A stretch of DNA of 64,000 nucleotides from an uncultured Bacteroidales bacterium (GTDB lineage: Bacteria > Bacteroidota > Bacteroidia > Bacteroidales > UBA932), in the NCBI GenBank assembly GCA_949289565.1, contig CASEOO010000021.1:26343-90342 (forward strand). The letters are read 5' to 3'. Under the pieces are notes generated by a model. It had not been told where the DNA came from, searched no databases, and saw nothing but the letters and a program-made list of their open reading frames with translations. Shown one piece after another: positions 11,450-18,995 of this stretch (position 1 is its first letter; every line of letters starts with the position of its first letter). The translations under genes and the position numbers were made by a program.

Positions 11450-14005
11450 TTAAATCTCAAATCCAGTCACCTGGCGGATTTCATTCAGCAGGTATGCATA
11501 GTGGCTGGTCTGTTCGTCGCGCACTTTTTTCGATCTCTTCTCCAGGACAGATCGCAGTTTCTTCAGAACTCCGAAATATGCCTCCTTCATGCCGGCTGTC
11601 AGGTTTGTCTCCCTGCCTGACGCTGACAGAGACATATGCTCATGAAGCTCCATCAGTCCGCATGGCATCGCAGACAAATCCGCAATCTCAAACATCTCTG
11701 CAAGTCCGCGGGAAGATGCCCTGCCCAGATAGCCCAGACGCTCGAACAGGGAATACACGAAAGCATATTCCATATTCATGTCAGCCCTGCTGAGCTTTTT
11801 CCCTGCTATCGTTTTCCGGAACACAGACCTGTACAGATCGTTGATATATTCATATTGTGTATATGGTGATTCAGAATATTTGGCAGTATATCCGACTGCC
11901 TCTGCCCGGGCCATGAGCCTTTTCACACAAGACGACTGGTAGTCCAGAACGATGTCATTTCCAGGGCCGGTCACTGACAGGAGCTCCGGAGACAGCATCC
12001 ACTCCGGCAGCTCTTTCAAGTTTTCCATGATAAAATCGAGGGCCTCTTTCTGCTTCTTTCTGTCCACGGGTGTGAAAACCGGCTTTCCGTCGCCATACAC
12101 TGGATATTCGAGGAAATTCCCGCCGATATATTTCATGCAATGGCCCATGCAGCGGTGGAACTGGCGGAGCACCTCCCTGTACATGGAGCACGTAAAATCG
12201 TAATTCTCGCCTTCCACTGCAGTCCATTCCACCAGATTTCCTGCAACCCGTTTCAAATTCTCTATGCCGTACATGCTGGCCAGGACCGCGTCATCGCCTA
12301 CAGACTCTGACTGAGATGCCGGGTCTATAGAAGAGAATATCTCCTGCTCCCCGTACCTGAACATCGGATCGTCAGCTTTCTCCCTGATCCACCTGTCCAG
12401 CACTGGCTTTTCCTCCTCAGGAGTGGAAGCTTCAGGAATCGGCTTGTATCCCCACCTGATGGCATAGATGTCATACACGCCGAGGACAGGGGGAAGCAGC
12501 CACTCCACCCCGTCACCGGGCTGGGCCACATAGTTGCACCTCGCATAGTCCATTATGGACGGTGTAGTGCCGTACTTCGCAGTGAACCCCGGGCTGCGCA
12601 GAGAATCCACCGGATAAGCATATGAACTTCTCATGTTGTGCTTCAAGCCGAGGGTGTGGCCGATCTCATGAGCGACCACGTAGCGGAGCATCTGCCCCAT
12701 CACCTCGTCATCGAAAACTCTCTTCCTCGCTTTCGGGTCTACAGCCGATGTCTGGACGAACCTCCAGTCATGCAGCAGCTTCAGCACATCATGATAGAAA
12801 TATACCGAGCCCTGGATAATCTCTCCCGAGCGCGGGTCTGTCCATGAAGGGCCCATGGCGTTGGCCACACGTGTCGATGCATATCTAATGCACGAGAACC
12901 TGATGTCGTCCGGGTCGAAGTCAGGGTCGTCCTTCGGGAAATCCTTCGCCATGACGGCATTCTTGAAACCTGCCTGCTCGAAAGCCTTCTGCCAGTCCTC
13001 CACCCCGAGACGGATGTATTTTCTCCATTTCTCAGGGAAAGCGTCATCTATATAATATACGATCGGTTTCTCCGGCTCTGCCAGCACTCCTTTCAGGAAT
13101 TTATCCTTGTCCTCAGGTTTGGGCTGCAGATTCCATCTGGCAATATAGCTTACAACCTCGCTTCTGTCTGTGTTCTCTGAAAATTTCACGAACCTGTCGG
13201 TAAAATACCCGATTCTGTAGTCGGCCAGCCTCGGCCTCATGGGTTCGTCTGGCAATTTCGCCATCGACACCGTCACCACTGCGGTGAAAGGCTTGTCAGA
13301 CACCGTATAGACCATTCTCGTCTTAAAGACAATGTTTTCCGGGAATGCCTTGAATGACAATATCGACGACATGTCCTGCTTGAACGAGCCTTTGATCCTG
13401 TCTATGCCGAAAAGTGAATCGTATGCCGTGGACGGAATGAACGGCGACATGTATTCTTCGTCAGAGCAGAAAAATTTCGTCACGTCTATCAGGGTCGCAG
13501 ATGAATCAGGGGTGAAAGCCTTGATCGGAAAAGCTTTCATGACCGGCTTTGCATAGTTAAGCTCAAAGCCTTTCGAAATGCTTTCGGAGCTGTCGCAGAC
13601 GGCATCCCTCCTGGCATCCAGAAGATATACTTTCTTTTCATCCCTGCTCCATTCCAGCATACGGGGCTCGTTGGGCATCTGCCCGGCTATGACATCGGAA
13701 TTATCGCTTATGGATGTGACCCTCGATGCCAGGAGCATCGGCTTTCCCAGAAGGGAGTCCGGAATTTCCAGATAATACGCCGCCTTGACCTTGTGTACAG
13801 TCATCAGCCCATGTGCAGACTCAGCTTCAGAAGTGATGAGTTCATCATAAGCGTTTTTTTTCACGTCAGAAACGGCAGACGCTGAAGCGAGGGTGTCGCT
13901 CTTTTCTGCCGTCACCACAGAAGCCTCCACTTCACCATCCTGAGCCATTATATTGGACTGCAGGCAAATGGCCATGCAGGCCAATATCCATATCTTTTTC
14001 TTCAT
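11450..14005 (-). CDS. Zinc-dependent metalloprotease (DUF5117/DUF4953 type), exported
   Basis: This 851-residue protein has a signal peptide (MKKKIWILACMAICLQSNIMAQ) when started at 14005; the longer frame to 14089 adds an unlikely 28 residues. The zinc site is HEIGHTLGLKH (about residue 445), the extended metzincin pattern HExxHxxGxxH, followed by NMRSS and by SIMDYARC, which looks like a Met-turn. The N-terminal half matches the DUF5117/DUF5118 region and the C-terminal half the DUF4953 region of large Bacteroidota metalloproteases of unknown substrate. Its place between GH20 and GH2 genes fits proteolysis of a glycoprotein, which is inference. Confidence 0.85.
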   Translation of the reverse strand: MKKKIWILACMAICLQSNIMAQDGEVEASVVTAEKSDTLASASAVSDVKKNAYDELITSEAESAHGLMTVHKVKAAYYLEIPDSLLGKPMLLASRVTSISDNSDVIAGQMPNEPRMLEWSRDEKKVYLLDARRDAVCDSSESISKGFELNYAKPVMKAFPIKAFTPDSSATLIDVTKFFCSDEEYMSPFIPSTAYDSLFGIDRIKGSFKQDMSSILSFKAFPENIVFKTRMVYTVSDKPFTAVVTVSMAKLPDEPMRPRLADYRIGYFTDRFVKFSENTDRSEVVSYIARWNLQPKPEDKDKFLKGVLAEPEKPIVYYIDDAFPEKWRKYIRLGVEDWQKAFEQAGFKNAVMAKDFPKDDPDFDPDDIRFSCIRYASTRVANAMGPSWTDPRSGEIIQGSVYFYHDVLKLLHDWRFVQTSAVDPKARKRVFDDEVMGQMLRYVVAHEIGHTLGLKHNMRSSYAYPVDSLRSPGFTAKYGTTPSIMDYARCNYVAQPGDGVEWLLPPVLGVYDIYAIRWGYKPIPEASTPEEEKPVLDRWIREKADDPMFRYGEQEIFSSIDPASQSESVGDDAVLASMYGIENLKRVAGNLVEWTAVEGENYDFTCSMYREVLRQFHRCMGHCMKYIGGNFLEYPVYGDGKPVFTPVDRKKQKEALDFIMENLKELPEWMLSPELLSVTGPGNDIVLDYQSSCVKRLMARAEAVGYTAKYSESPYTQYEYINDLYRSVFRKTIAGKKLSRADMNMEYAFVYSLFERLGYLGRASSRGLAEMFEIADLSAMPCGLMELHEHMSLSASGRETNLTAGMKEAYFGVLKKLRSVLEKRSKKVRDEQTSHYAYLLNEIRQVTGFEI

Positions 14006-14086
14006 ATATTGTCTATACCTTTTCCCAACTACTAGTCCCGTCATAAGCCTTATAGCAGAGCATGCCAAAAATCTGCCGCCGGCCAG

Positions 14087-14094
14087 CAAAAGTA
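14087..14094 (-). promoter_or_regulatory. Possible -7 box upstream of the metalloprotease gene
   Basis: The minus strand reads TACTTTTG at 14094-14087, matching TAnnTTTG. I see no clear TTTG box 19-21 bp upstream, so only the -7 element is supported. It lies about 80 bp before the start at 14005. Confidence 0.35.
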
Positions 14095-14201
14095 CAGCAA
14101 TATAGCAATTTTCCCAGCGAATTAAAATTTTCCTGTGCTATTTGTCATATCAAAGCATGGTTTTCACTATGCAAACGTTTGCCGCAAACCTGCCTGACTG
14201 G

Positions 14202-15836
14202 TCATTCCTGCCCTGAGGCTGCGGCCAGAGGATGATATCTGTACCCGTCCCGGTCATAGAATTTCACGAAAGACTGCAGGCGTTCTTCGAATGAGTTCCA
14301 GTCTTTATGCTCCGGCCGCAGCCACTGCACTTCTGACAGGGCGGCCATGCGAGGCAGCGCCATGTAGAAAGCATGCTCCGGAGTGGAGATATATTCAGCC
14401 CAGAGATTCGCCTGCACTCCGAGGATATGGGACCTCTCCTCCGCTGTCATTTCCGGAAGCATAGGCTCGAAGCTGTAGACTTTTTCGAGAGGCACATACC
14501 CGGTCATGGCCATCGGCTCGTTTTCGAAATCATCAGTCTGGTAATAATCGAAATACATGTACTGGCACGGAGTCATGATGACATCGTGGCCACGTCTGGC
14601 AGCTTCCAGCCCGCCGTCCACACCTCTCCAGGACATGATGGTGGCGCTCTGCGACACTCCTCCTTCGAGGATTTCGTCCCATCCGATGACACGCCTTCCT
14701 TTCGTCTTCAGAAACTCTTCCACCCTGGTCATGAAATAGCTCTGGAGCTTGGCCTCGGCAGACGATGACGCATCATCCCTCAGACCTTCTGCCTTGATTC
14801 TCGCCTGGCACTTCGGGCAGGCCTCCCATCTCACCCGCGGAGCTTCGTCACCTCCGATATGGATGTATCCGGACGGGAACATCTCGCAAATCTCGCTGAA
14901 CACCCCTTCAAGAAAAGTGAATGTATCCTCGTTTCCTGCGCATAGGATGTCCGGCATCACTCCCCAGATTTTCGAAACCTCATACGGGCCTCCGGTGCAG
15001 CCAAGCTGCGGAAAGCAATGCAGGGCGGCCATCATATGCCCGGGGATATCTATTTCGGGTATCACAGTGATGTACCGGTCTGCTGCATACTTCACCACTT
15101 CGCGGATCTCATCCTGGGTGAAATATCCGCTCACAGGCACGCCGTCGAACACTGAAGTATCCCTGCCGACCATAGTCCCGTCACGGTATGAACCTATTTC
15201 CGTCAGCTCCGGGAATCTTTTGATTTCGATTCTCCACCCCTGGTCATCCGACAGATGCCAATGCAGGATATTCATCCCGTGAAAAGCCATCAGGTCGATA
15301 TATTTCTTCATATAATCCTCGGGGAACCAGTGCCGCACCACATCGCTATGCATTCCGCGGTATGCAAATCTCGGGGAGGCGGCCACTTTTCCGCACGGGA
15401 AGGTGACTTCAGAGCATTTTCCATCCTGCGCGGGCACAGCCTTTCTCAGTGTCTGGATGCCATAGAAAACCCCTTTCGGCGAACCGCCTGCGATGACGAT
15501 GCCGTTTTCACAGACATCTATCCGGTATCCTTCCTCAGCTATCAGGGTGTCCTGTTCCAGGACAATGGAATTGTCTCTGTTCCCGTCTGGCCTGAGCCTA
15601 AGCTCCAGGCCAATGTCTGATTTCAGATAATCCCTGAGAAAGCCTGCATTTCTGGCCATGTCCTGATTCCCTCCGTCAAATACAACTGAGGCGCCGCGTC
15701 TGAGAGTGAACTCCCCTTCCCCTGTCATTTCTATCCGTTCCGGAAGCGGTATCACCTTGCCGAAATCGGCTTCAGCATGATTTCCGGCGCATGAGCACAT
15801 CGCCACCGCTGCCAATATCATTGTCAGAAATCTCAT
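14202..15836 (-). CDS. GH20 beta-N-acetylhexosaminidase (lipoprotein)
   Basis: The 544-residue protein begins with a signal peptide ending at a probable lipobox (AMCSC, Cys about 16). A GH20b-like N-terminal domain (about 25-140) precedes the TIM barrel. The barrel shows YRGMHSDVVRHW, HWHLSDDQGWR and the catalytic pair Asp-Glu in HIGGDEAPRVRW (about 328). It would release terminal beta-linked GlcNAc or GalNAc by substrate-assisted catalysis, probably at the outer membrane or in the periplasm. A two-block motif shared with the fecR leader lies 51-98 bp upstream and may place the gene under the ECF sigma factor at 38.3-38.9 kb. Confidence 0.93.
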   Translation of the reverse strand: MRFLTMILAAVAMCSCAGNHAEADFGKVIPLPERIEMTGEGEFTLRRGASVVFDGGNQDMARNAGFLRDYLKSDIGLELRLRPDGNRDNSIVLEQDTLIAEEGYRIDVCENGIVIAGGSPKGVFYGIQTLRKAVPAQDGKCSEVTFPCGKVAASPRFAYRGMHSDVVRHWFPEDYMKKYIDLMAFHGMNILHWHLSDDQGWRIEIKRFPELTEIGSYRDGTMVGRDTSVFDGVPVSGYFTQDEIREVVKYAADRYITVIPEIDIPGHMMAALHCFPQLGCTGGPYEVSKIWGVMPDILCAGNEDTFTFLEGVFSEICEMFPSGYIHIGGDEAPRVRWEACPKCQARIKAEGLRDDASSSAEAKLQSYFMTRVEEFLKTKGRRVIGWDEILEGGVSQSATIMSWRGVDGGLEAARRGHDVIMTPCQYMYFDYYQTDDFENEPMAMTGYVPLEKVYSFEPMLPEMTAEERSHILGVQANLWAEYISTPEHAFYMALPRMAALSEVQWLRPEHKDWNSFEERLQSFVKFYDRDGYRYHPLAAASGQE

Positions 15837-15886
15837 AATGGAAATTATTTTTAGAACATTCCGTCTTTTGTAGTTTACCTTATATA

Positions 15887-15933
15887 GTTCCCTCAGAAGA
15901 CCAAAACCCTAAATTTCAGGGAAAAATTTATCG
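15887..15933 (-). promoter_or_regulatory. Candidate ECF-sigma promoter motif upstream of GH20
   Basis: The minus strand has AAATTTAGGGTT, a 10-nt spacer and GAGGGAACT. The same two blocks with the same 10-nt spacing occur upstream of fecR (38164-38209). Lying 51-98 bp before the GH20 start, it is a plausible binding site for the ECF sigma factor of this locus. Confidence 0.45.
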
Positions 15934-15944
15934 GAATATCAGGA
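15901..15944. repeat. Imperfect direct repeat, copy A, flanking the toxin-antitoxin pair
   Basis: A ~44-bp stretch containing CCTAAATTTC and GAAAAATTTATCG recurs imperfectly at 16684-16726. The two copies bracket the PIN toxin/antitoxin operon almost exactly. Copy A also contains part of the motif shared with the fecR leader. Confidence 0.5.
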
Positions 15945-15961
15945 AATTTTAAATAGAAAAA

Positions 15962-16375
15962 TTATTCTGCACAACGTGCAAGAAATTCAGTTGGAGTCAT
16001 AACAGGTAAAACTGAGCCGGCAAAACCTTTTATATCGCGGGTAATAACCAGATCGGCATTTGCCTGCAAGGCTGAAAAATATTGCATGGCATCTTCAAAA
16101 TCTGACGGACAGGAACCGGCGGCTTTTCGTATTGACTCCTTATCGACAGAGCAAACCTCGAATTTCTCTGTAAGCCAAATTATTTTCAACAATAAAGAGT
16201 TTGCAGAATAAGCTTTCCGCATAACGTAAGCCGCATTGATAATTGACAAGGAAGACACAACACTTTCAACTTGCCCGGATATACATAAATCAATAACCTG
16301 AGAAGCCTTATCAAAAAATGGTTCCCGATTATTCAGATAGTCTATTAATACATTGGTATCTAGAAATATTTTCAT
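15962..16375 (-). CDS. PIN-domain ribonuclease toxin (VapC-like)
   Basis: The 137-residue PIN-domain protein has the acidic active-site residues in the usual places: Asp in MKIFLDTNVLIDYL, an acidic residue mid-protein (DFEDAMQY) and Asp in DLVITRDIKGF. PIN toxins of toxin-antitoxin pairs cleave RNA, often tRNA. The ATG at 16375 overlaps the antitoxin stop as ATGA, which decides the start over the ORF extension to 16393. The operon is bracketed by imperfect direct repeats and sits inside a glycan-use region, so it looks inserted. Confidence 0.85.
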   Translation of the reverse strand: MKIFLDTNVLIDYLNNREPFFDKASQVIDLCISGQVESVVSSLSIINAAYVMRKAYSANSLLLKIIWLTEKFEVCSVDKESIRKAAGSCPSDFEDAMQYFSALQANADLVITRDIKGFAGSVLPVMTPTEFLARCAE

Positions 16376-16632
16376 TTTGCCCGTTCCTCCCACATCTTTC
16401 CCAACTCTGCTTCAATATCAATATCAACAGGCAGACGATCCATTACTATCTCCATCACTTCAGGAGAAACCTCCTTGTCGACAGGGCGATGCGGAAAGAC
16501 CAGTTTCTTGTCGTTCCGTCGTTTTTGTGCGATCTCTTCATATACTTTATCGGCTAGCCATTTCTGGTTGTCAATGCTAAGAGATTGAACCAGATTCCAT
16601 ACACTATCCAATGAAACGGTTGCTTTGATCAT
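16372..16632 (-). CDS. Antitoxin partner of the PIN toxin
   Basis: The 86-residue protein starts at the ATG at 16632, preceded by a strong Shine-Dalgarno (AGGAGAG), unlike most genes here; the frame extends to 16662 without support. It contains LVQSLSIDNQKWLADKVYEEI and a charged C-terminal half ending in ELGKMWEERAK. This resembles small Bacteroidota proteins found directly upstream of PIN toxins. The role is inferred from the ATGA overlap with the toxin gene and its size; I see no clear DNA-binding domain. Confidence 0.7.
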   Translation of the reverse strand: MIKATVSLDSVWNLVQSLSIDNQKWLADKVYEEIAQKRRNDKKLVFPHRPVDKEVSPEVMEIVMDRLPVDIDIEAELGKMWEERAK

Positions 16633-16661
16633 AATTCTCTCCTGTATTATAAGTATTATCA

Positions 16662-16669
16662 CAAAATTA
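16662..16669 (-). promoter_or_regulatory. Possible -7 box for the toxin-antitoxin operon
   Basis: The minus strand reads TAATTTTG at 16669-16662, matching TAnnTTTG, about 30 bp before the antitoxin ATG. No convincing -33 box stands at the right distance. Confidence 0.4.
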
Positions 16670-16683
16670 AGGAATTATGCAAA

Positions 16684-16726
16684 CCAAACCTTAAATTTTC
16701 CGAAAAATTTATCGTAAATATCCGGA
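16684..16726. repeat. Imperfect direct repeat, copy B, flanking the toxin-antitoxin pair
   Basis: This copy matches 15901-15944 over most of its length (CCAAA, TTAAATTTTC, AAAAATTTATCG, then a TCCGGA/TCAGGA end). It lies just upstream of the antitoxin promoter region. Confidence 0.5.
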
Positions 16727-16856
16727 ATCCTGCAGAAAACCGGACATTGCAGAATCGGATTTTAAAAACATGGAAAACCTGTCAGTCATGTCTTCGGAAT
16801 CTATGAAGCCGTTCGATATAGGAATGCCAGTACATCCTTTTGACCTTGTCACTCAG

Positions 16857-16894
16857 AAAAGAAAAGTCCCGGCAGCACGCAAATCTGCCGGGAC
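16857..16894 (-). terminator. Intrinsic terminator after GH3
   Basis: A perfect 10-bp stem (GTCCCGGCAG at 16866-16875 with CTGCCGGGAC at 16885-16894) with a 9-nt loop runs into TTTTCTTTT on the minus strand. It lies about 36 bp past the GH3 stop and probably ends the long glycan-use transcript. Confidence 0.85.
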
Positions 16895-16929
16895 GGAACG
16901 AAACAATCTGCCGGAAAAAGACGAAACTG

Positions 16930-18963
16930 CTACAGCGTCACGGCAGTGGTCAGGCGGATATCACGAGAAGATGCGCCGAGCAGGATGTTGAAGACTCCCG
17001 GCTCGACCGTGAAACGGTGAAGGTCCATGTCATAGTAGGCAAAAGCCTCGGAATCCAGAATGAACTCCACCTGCTTCGTCTCGCCAGGCTCCAGATAAAC
17101 CTTCTCGTAGCCTTTGAGCTCCTTCTCAGGACGAGGCACGCCCGCAGTCTCGTCGTTTACATAGAGCTGCACCACCTCAGCCCCTGCCCGCTTGCCTGTA
17201 TTTTTCACGGATGCAGTGACACGTACCCTGCCGTCAGCCAGTTTCTCCGTGGCGATGCCGGAGAACTGGAAATCAGTGTATGAAAGGCCGTAGCCGAACG
17301 GGAAAAGCGGTTCAGTTCCTGCCCTGTCATAGCCGCGGTAGCCCACGAAAACTCCCTCGAAATATGTTACGCGCTCAGGGCTGTTCCAGAGCCTCTCGGT
17401 GTTGCAATAGTAATTGTTGAACACAGGATTGTCCTCCAGCCGTTTTTCGACAGTGATCGGCAAACGGCCGCTCGGATTCACCTTTCCGGAAAGGATTTCA
17501 GCCACGGCACGGCCTCCCTGCTGACCGGGATACCAGGCCATAAGCACGGCTTTCGCCTTTGCAAGAACAGGATTGAAGTCCACTCCCCCTCCTGCATTCA
17601 CGATGACGACCAGATTCGGGTTCAAGGCAGCCAGGGAATCTATCTGCGCTATCTGCTCTGAAGGAAGTTCGAAAGGACGGTCGTGTCCCTCGCCCTCAAG
17701 TTTTGAATTGAATCCTGCACAATACACTACGGCATCGGCCTTGGCCGCATCAGGCTCCGGTTTATAGAAAGCGCTGACACCCTCTGTGACTGAAACAGTC
17801 GTAAACGGATCCACGGCGCCGCTGCCGCCGCCAGTCGGAATATTGCCCGAATTCGGGCCTAAAACTGCCACTTTCCGGACTTTTCTGGAGAAAGGAAGGA
17901 TGTCATCCTCGTTTTCGAGCAGAACGATGGCCTCACGTGCCACTTTCAAGGCAGTCAGGTCGCAGTCCGGATTCTGTTCCGGCAGGGAAGAATCCTTCTG
18001 CTCCCTGTCCAGGAAACCGAACTCTATGAGAGTCTGCAATATATGCCGGCACTTTTCATCGATGGTCTTTTCTGTCACCGTGCCTGTCTCTATAGCGGTT
18101 TTCAGGACACGGGGATTCATGAACTGACCCCAGGACATTTCGAGATCCAGGCCGTTGTTCGCCGAAAGGATACTAGAATATGTGGCGGTCCAGTCAGACA
18201 TGAAGATGCCTTCAAATCCCCACTCATCGCGGAGCATATCCTTGATGAGAGCCTTGTTCTCGGTCATGTGCACACTGTTCACGAGATTGTAGCCGGACAT
18301 CACGGCACCCGTTTGAGCCTCCTGCACAGCCTTGCGGAAAGCCGGGAGATAAATCTCGTTCAGAGTGCGTTCATCTATATCCGAAGAGCCGTTGTTGCGG
18401 TTGTACTCCTGGTTGTTTCCGCAGAAATGCTTGATGGTGGCCATCACACCGGCAGACTGCATGCCTCTGATGTATTGCACTGCAGTTTCCGAAGTCAGGT
18501 AAGGGTCTTCACCATAGTATTCGAAATTGCGCCCGCATTTCGGGAAACGGTAGATATTCACTCCAGGGCCGAGCATGATATGGACTCCGCGCGCCCTCGC
18601 ATCAGTTCCGAGAGACTTGCCATAGTCATAAGCCAGGTCTCTGTTCCATGTCGCGGCCGCCGCAATTCCGCACGGATACATCGTGCTTTTCGTGTCATTT
18701 CTCACGCCCTGAGGGCCGTCGGCCATGCGTATGCGCGGAATGCCCAGGCGCGGGATTTCACGGATGAAAAATCCGTCTATGCCTCCGATATACGACAGTT
18801 TCTCTTCGAGAGTCATTTGCGATACCAGCTCTGCGGCCCGCTGTTTCGAAGCTTCGGATATTGCCGGAGAATCCGGCTCTGATTCTGGCCCAGAAGGGGC
18901 AATGGCTGCCGCCGTAAGCGACAATGTCAGGCAGAGGCCTGCCAATAATGTGGTTTTGAACAT
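16930..18963 (-). CDS. GH3 beta-glycosidase (beta-glucosidase/xylosidase type), exported
   Basis: The 677-residue protein has a signal peptide (to about residue 21). The GH3 N-terminal barrel shows MTLEEKLSYIGG, GPGVNIYRFPKCGRNFEYYG and the nucleophile Asp in GIFMSDWTATYSS (about 256). A GH3 C-terminal domain (AREAIVLLENEDDILPF, GGGSGAVDP) and a fibronectin-III-like domain (AGAEVVQLYVNDE) follow. It would cleave beta-linked sugars from non-reducing ends; glucose, xylose or another sugar cannot be told. It starts 32 bp after the six-hairpin protein gene and has a strong terminator behind it, so it is probably the last gene of that transcript. Confidence 0.92.
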   Translation of the reverse strand: MFKTTLLAGLCLTLSLTAAAIAPSGPESEPDSPAISEASKQRAAELVSQMTLEEKLSYIGGIDGFFIREIPRLGIPRIRMADGPQGVRNDTKSTMYPCGIAAAATWNRDLAYDYGKSLGTDARARGVHIMLGPGVNIYRFPKCGRNFEYYGEDPYLTSETAVQYIRGMQSAGVMATIKHFCGNNQEYNRNNGSSDIDERTLNEIYLPAFRKAVQEAQTGAVMSGYNLVNSVHMTENKALIKDMLRDEWGFEGIFMSDWTATYSSILSANNGLDLEMSWGQFMNPRVLKTAIETGTVTEKTIDEKCRHILQTLIEFGFLDREQKDSSLPEQNPDCDLTALKVAREAIVLLENEDDILPFSRKVRKVAVLGPNSGNIPTGGGSGAVDPFTTVSVTEGVSAFYKPEPDAAKADAVVYCAGFNSKLEGEGHDRPFELPSEQIAQIDSLAALNPNLVVIVNAGGGVDFNPVLAKAKAVLMAWYPGQQGGRAVAEILSGKVNPSGRLPITVEKRLEDNPVFNNYYCNTERLWNSPERVTYFEGVFVGYRGYDRAGTEPLFPFGYGLSYTDFQFSGIATEKLADGRVRVTASVKNTGKRAGAEVVQLYVNDETAGVPRPEKELKGYEKVYLEPGETKQVEFILDSEAFAYYDMDLHRFTVEPGVFNILLGASSRDIRLTTAVTL

Positions 18964-18995
18964 TTTTGTTTGGATATTGATAAATTAAAGTAAAA

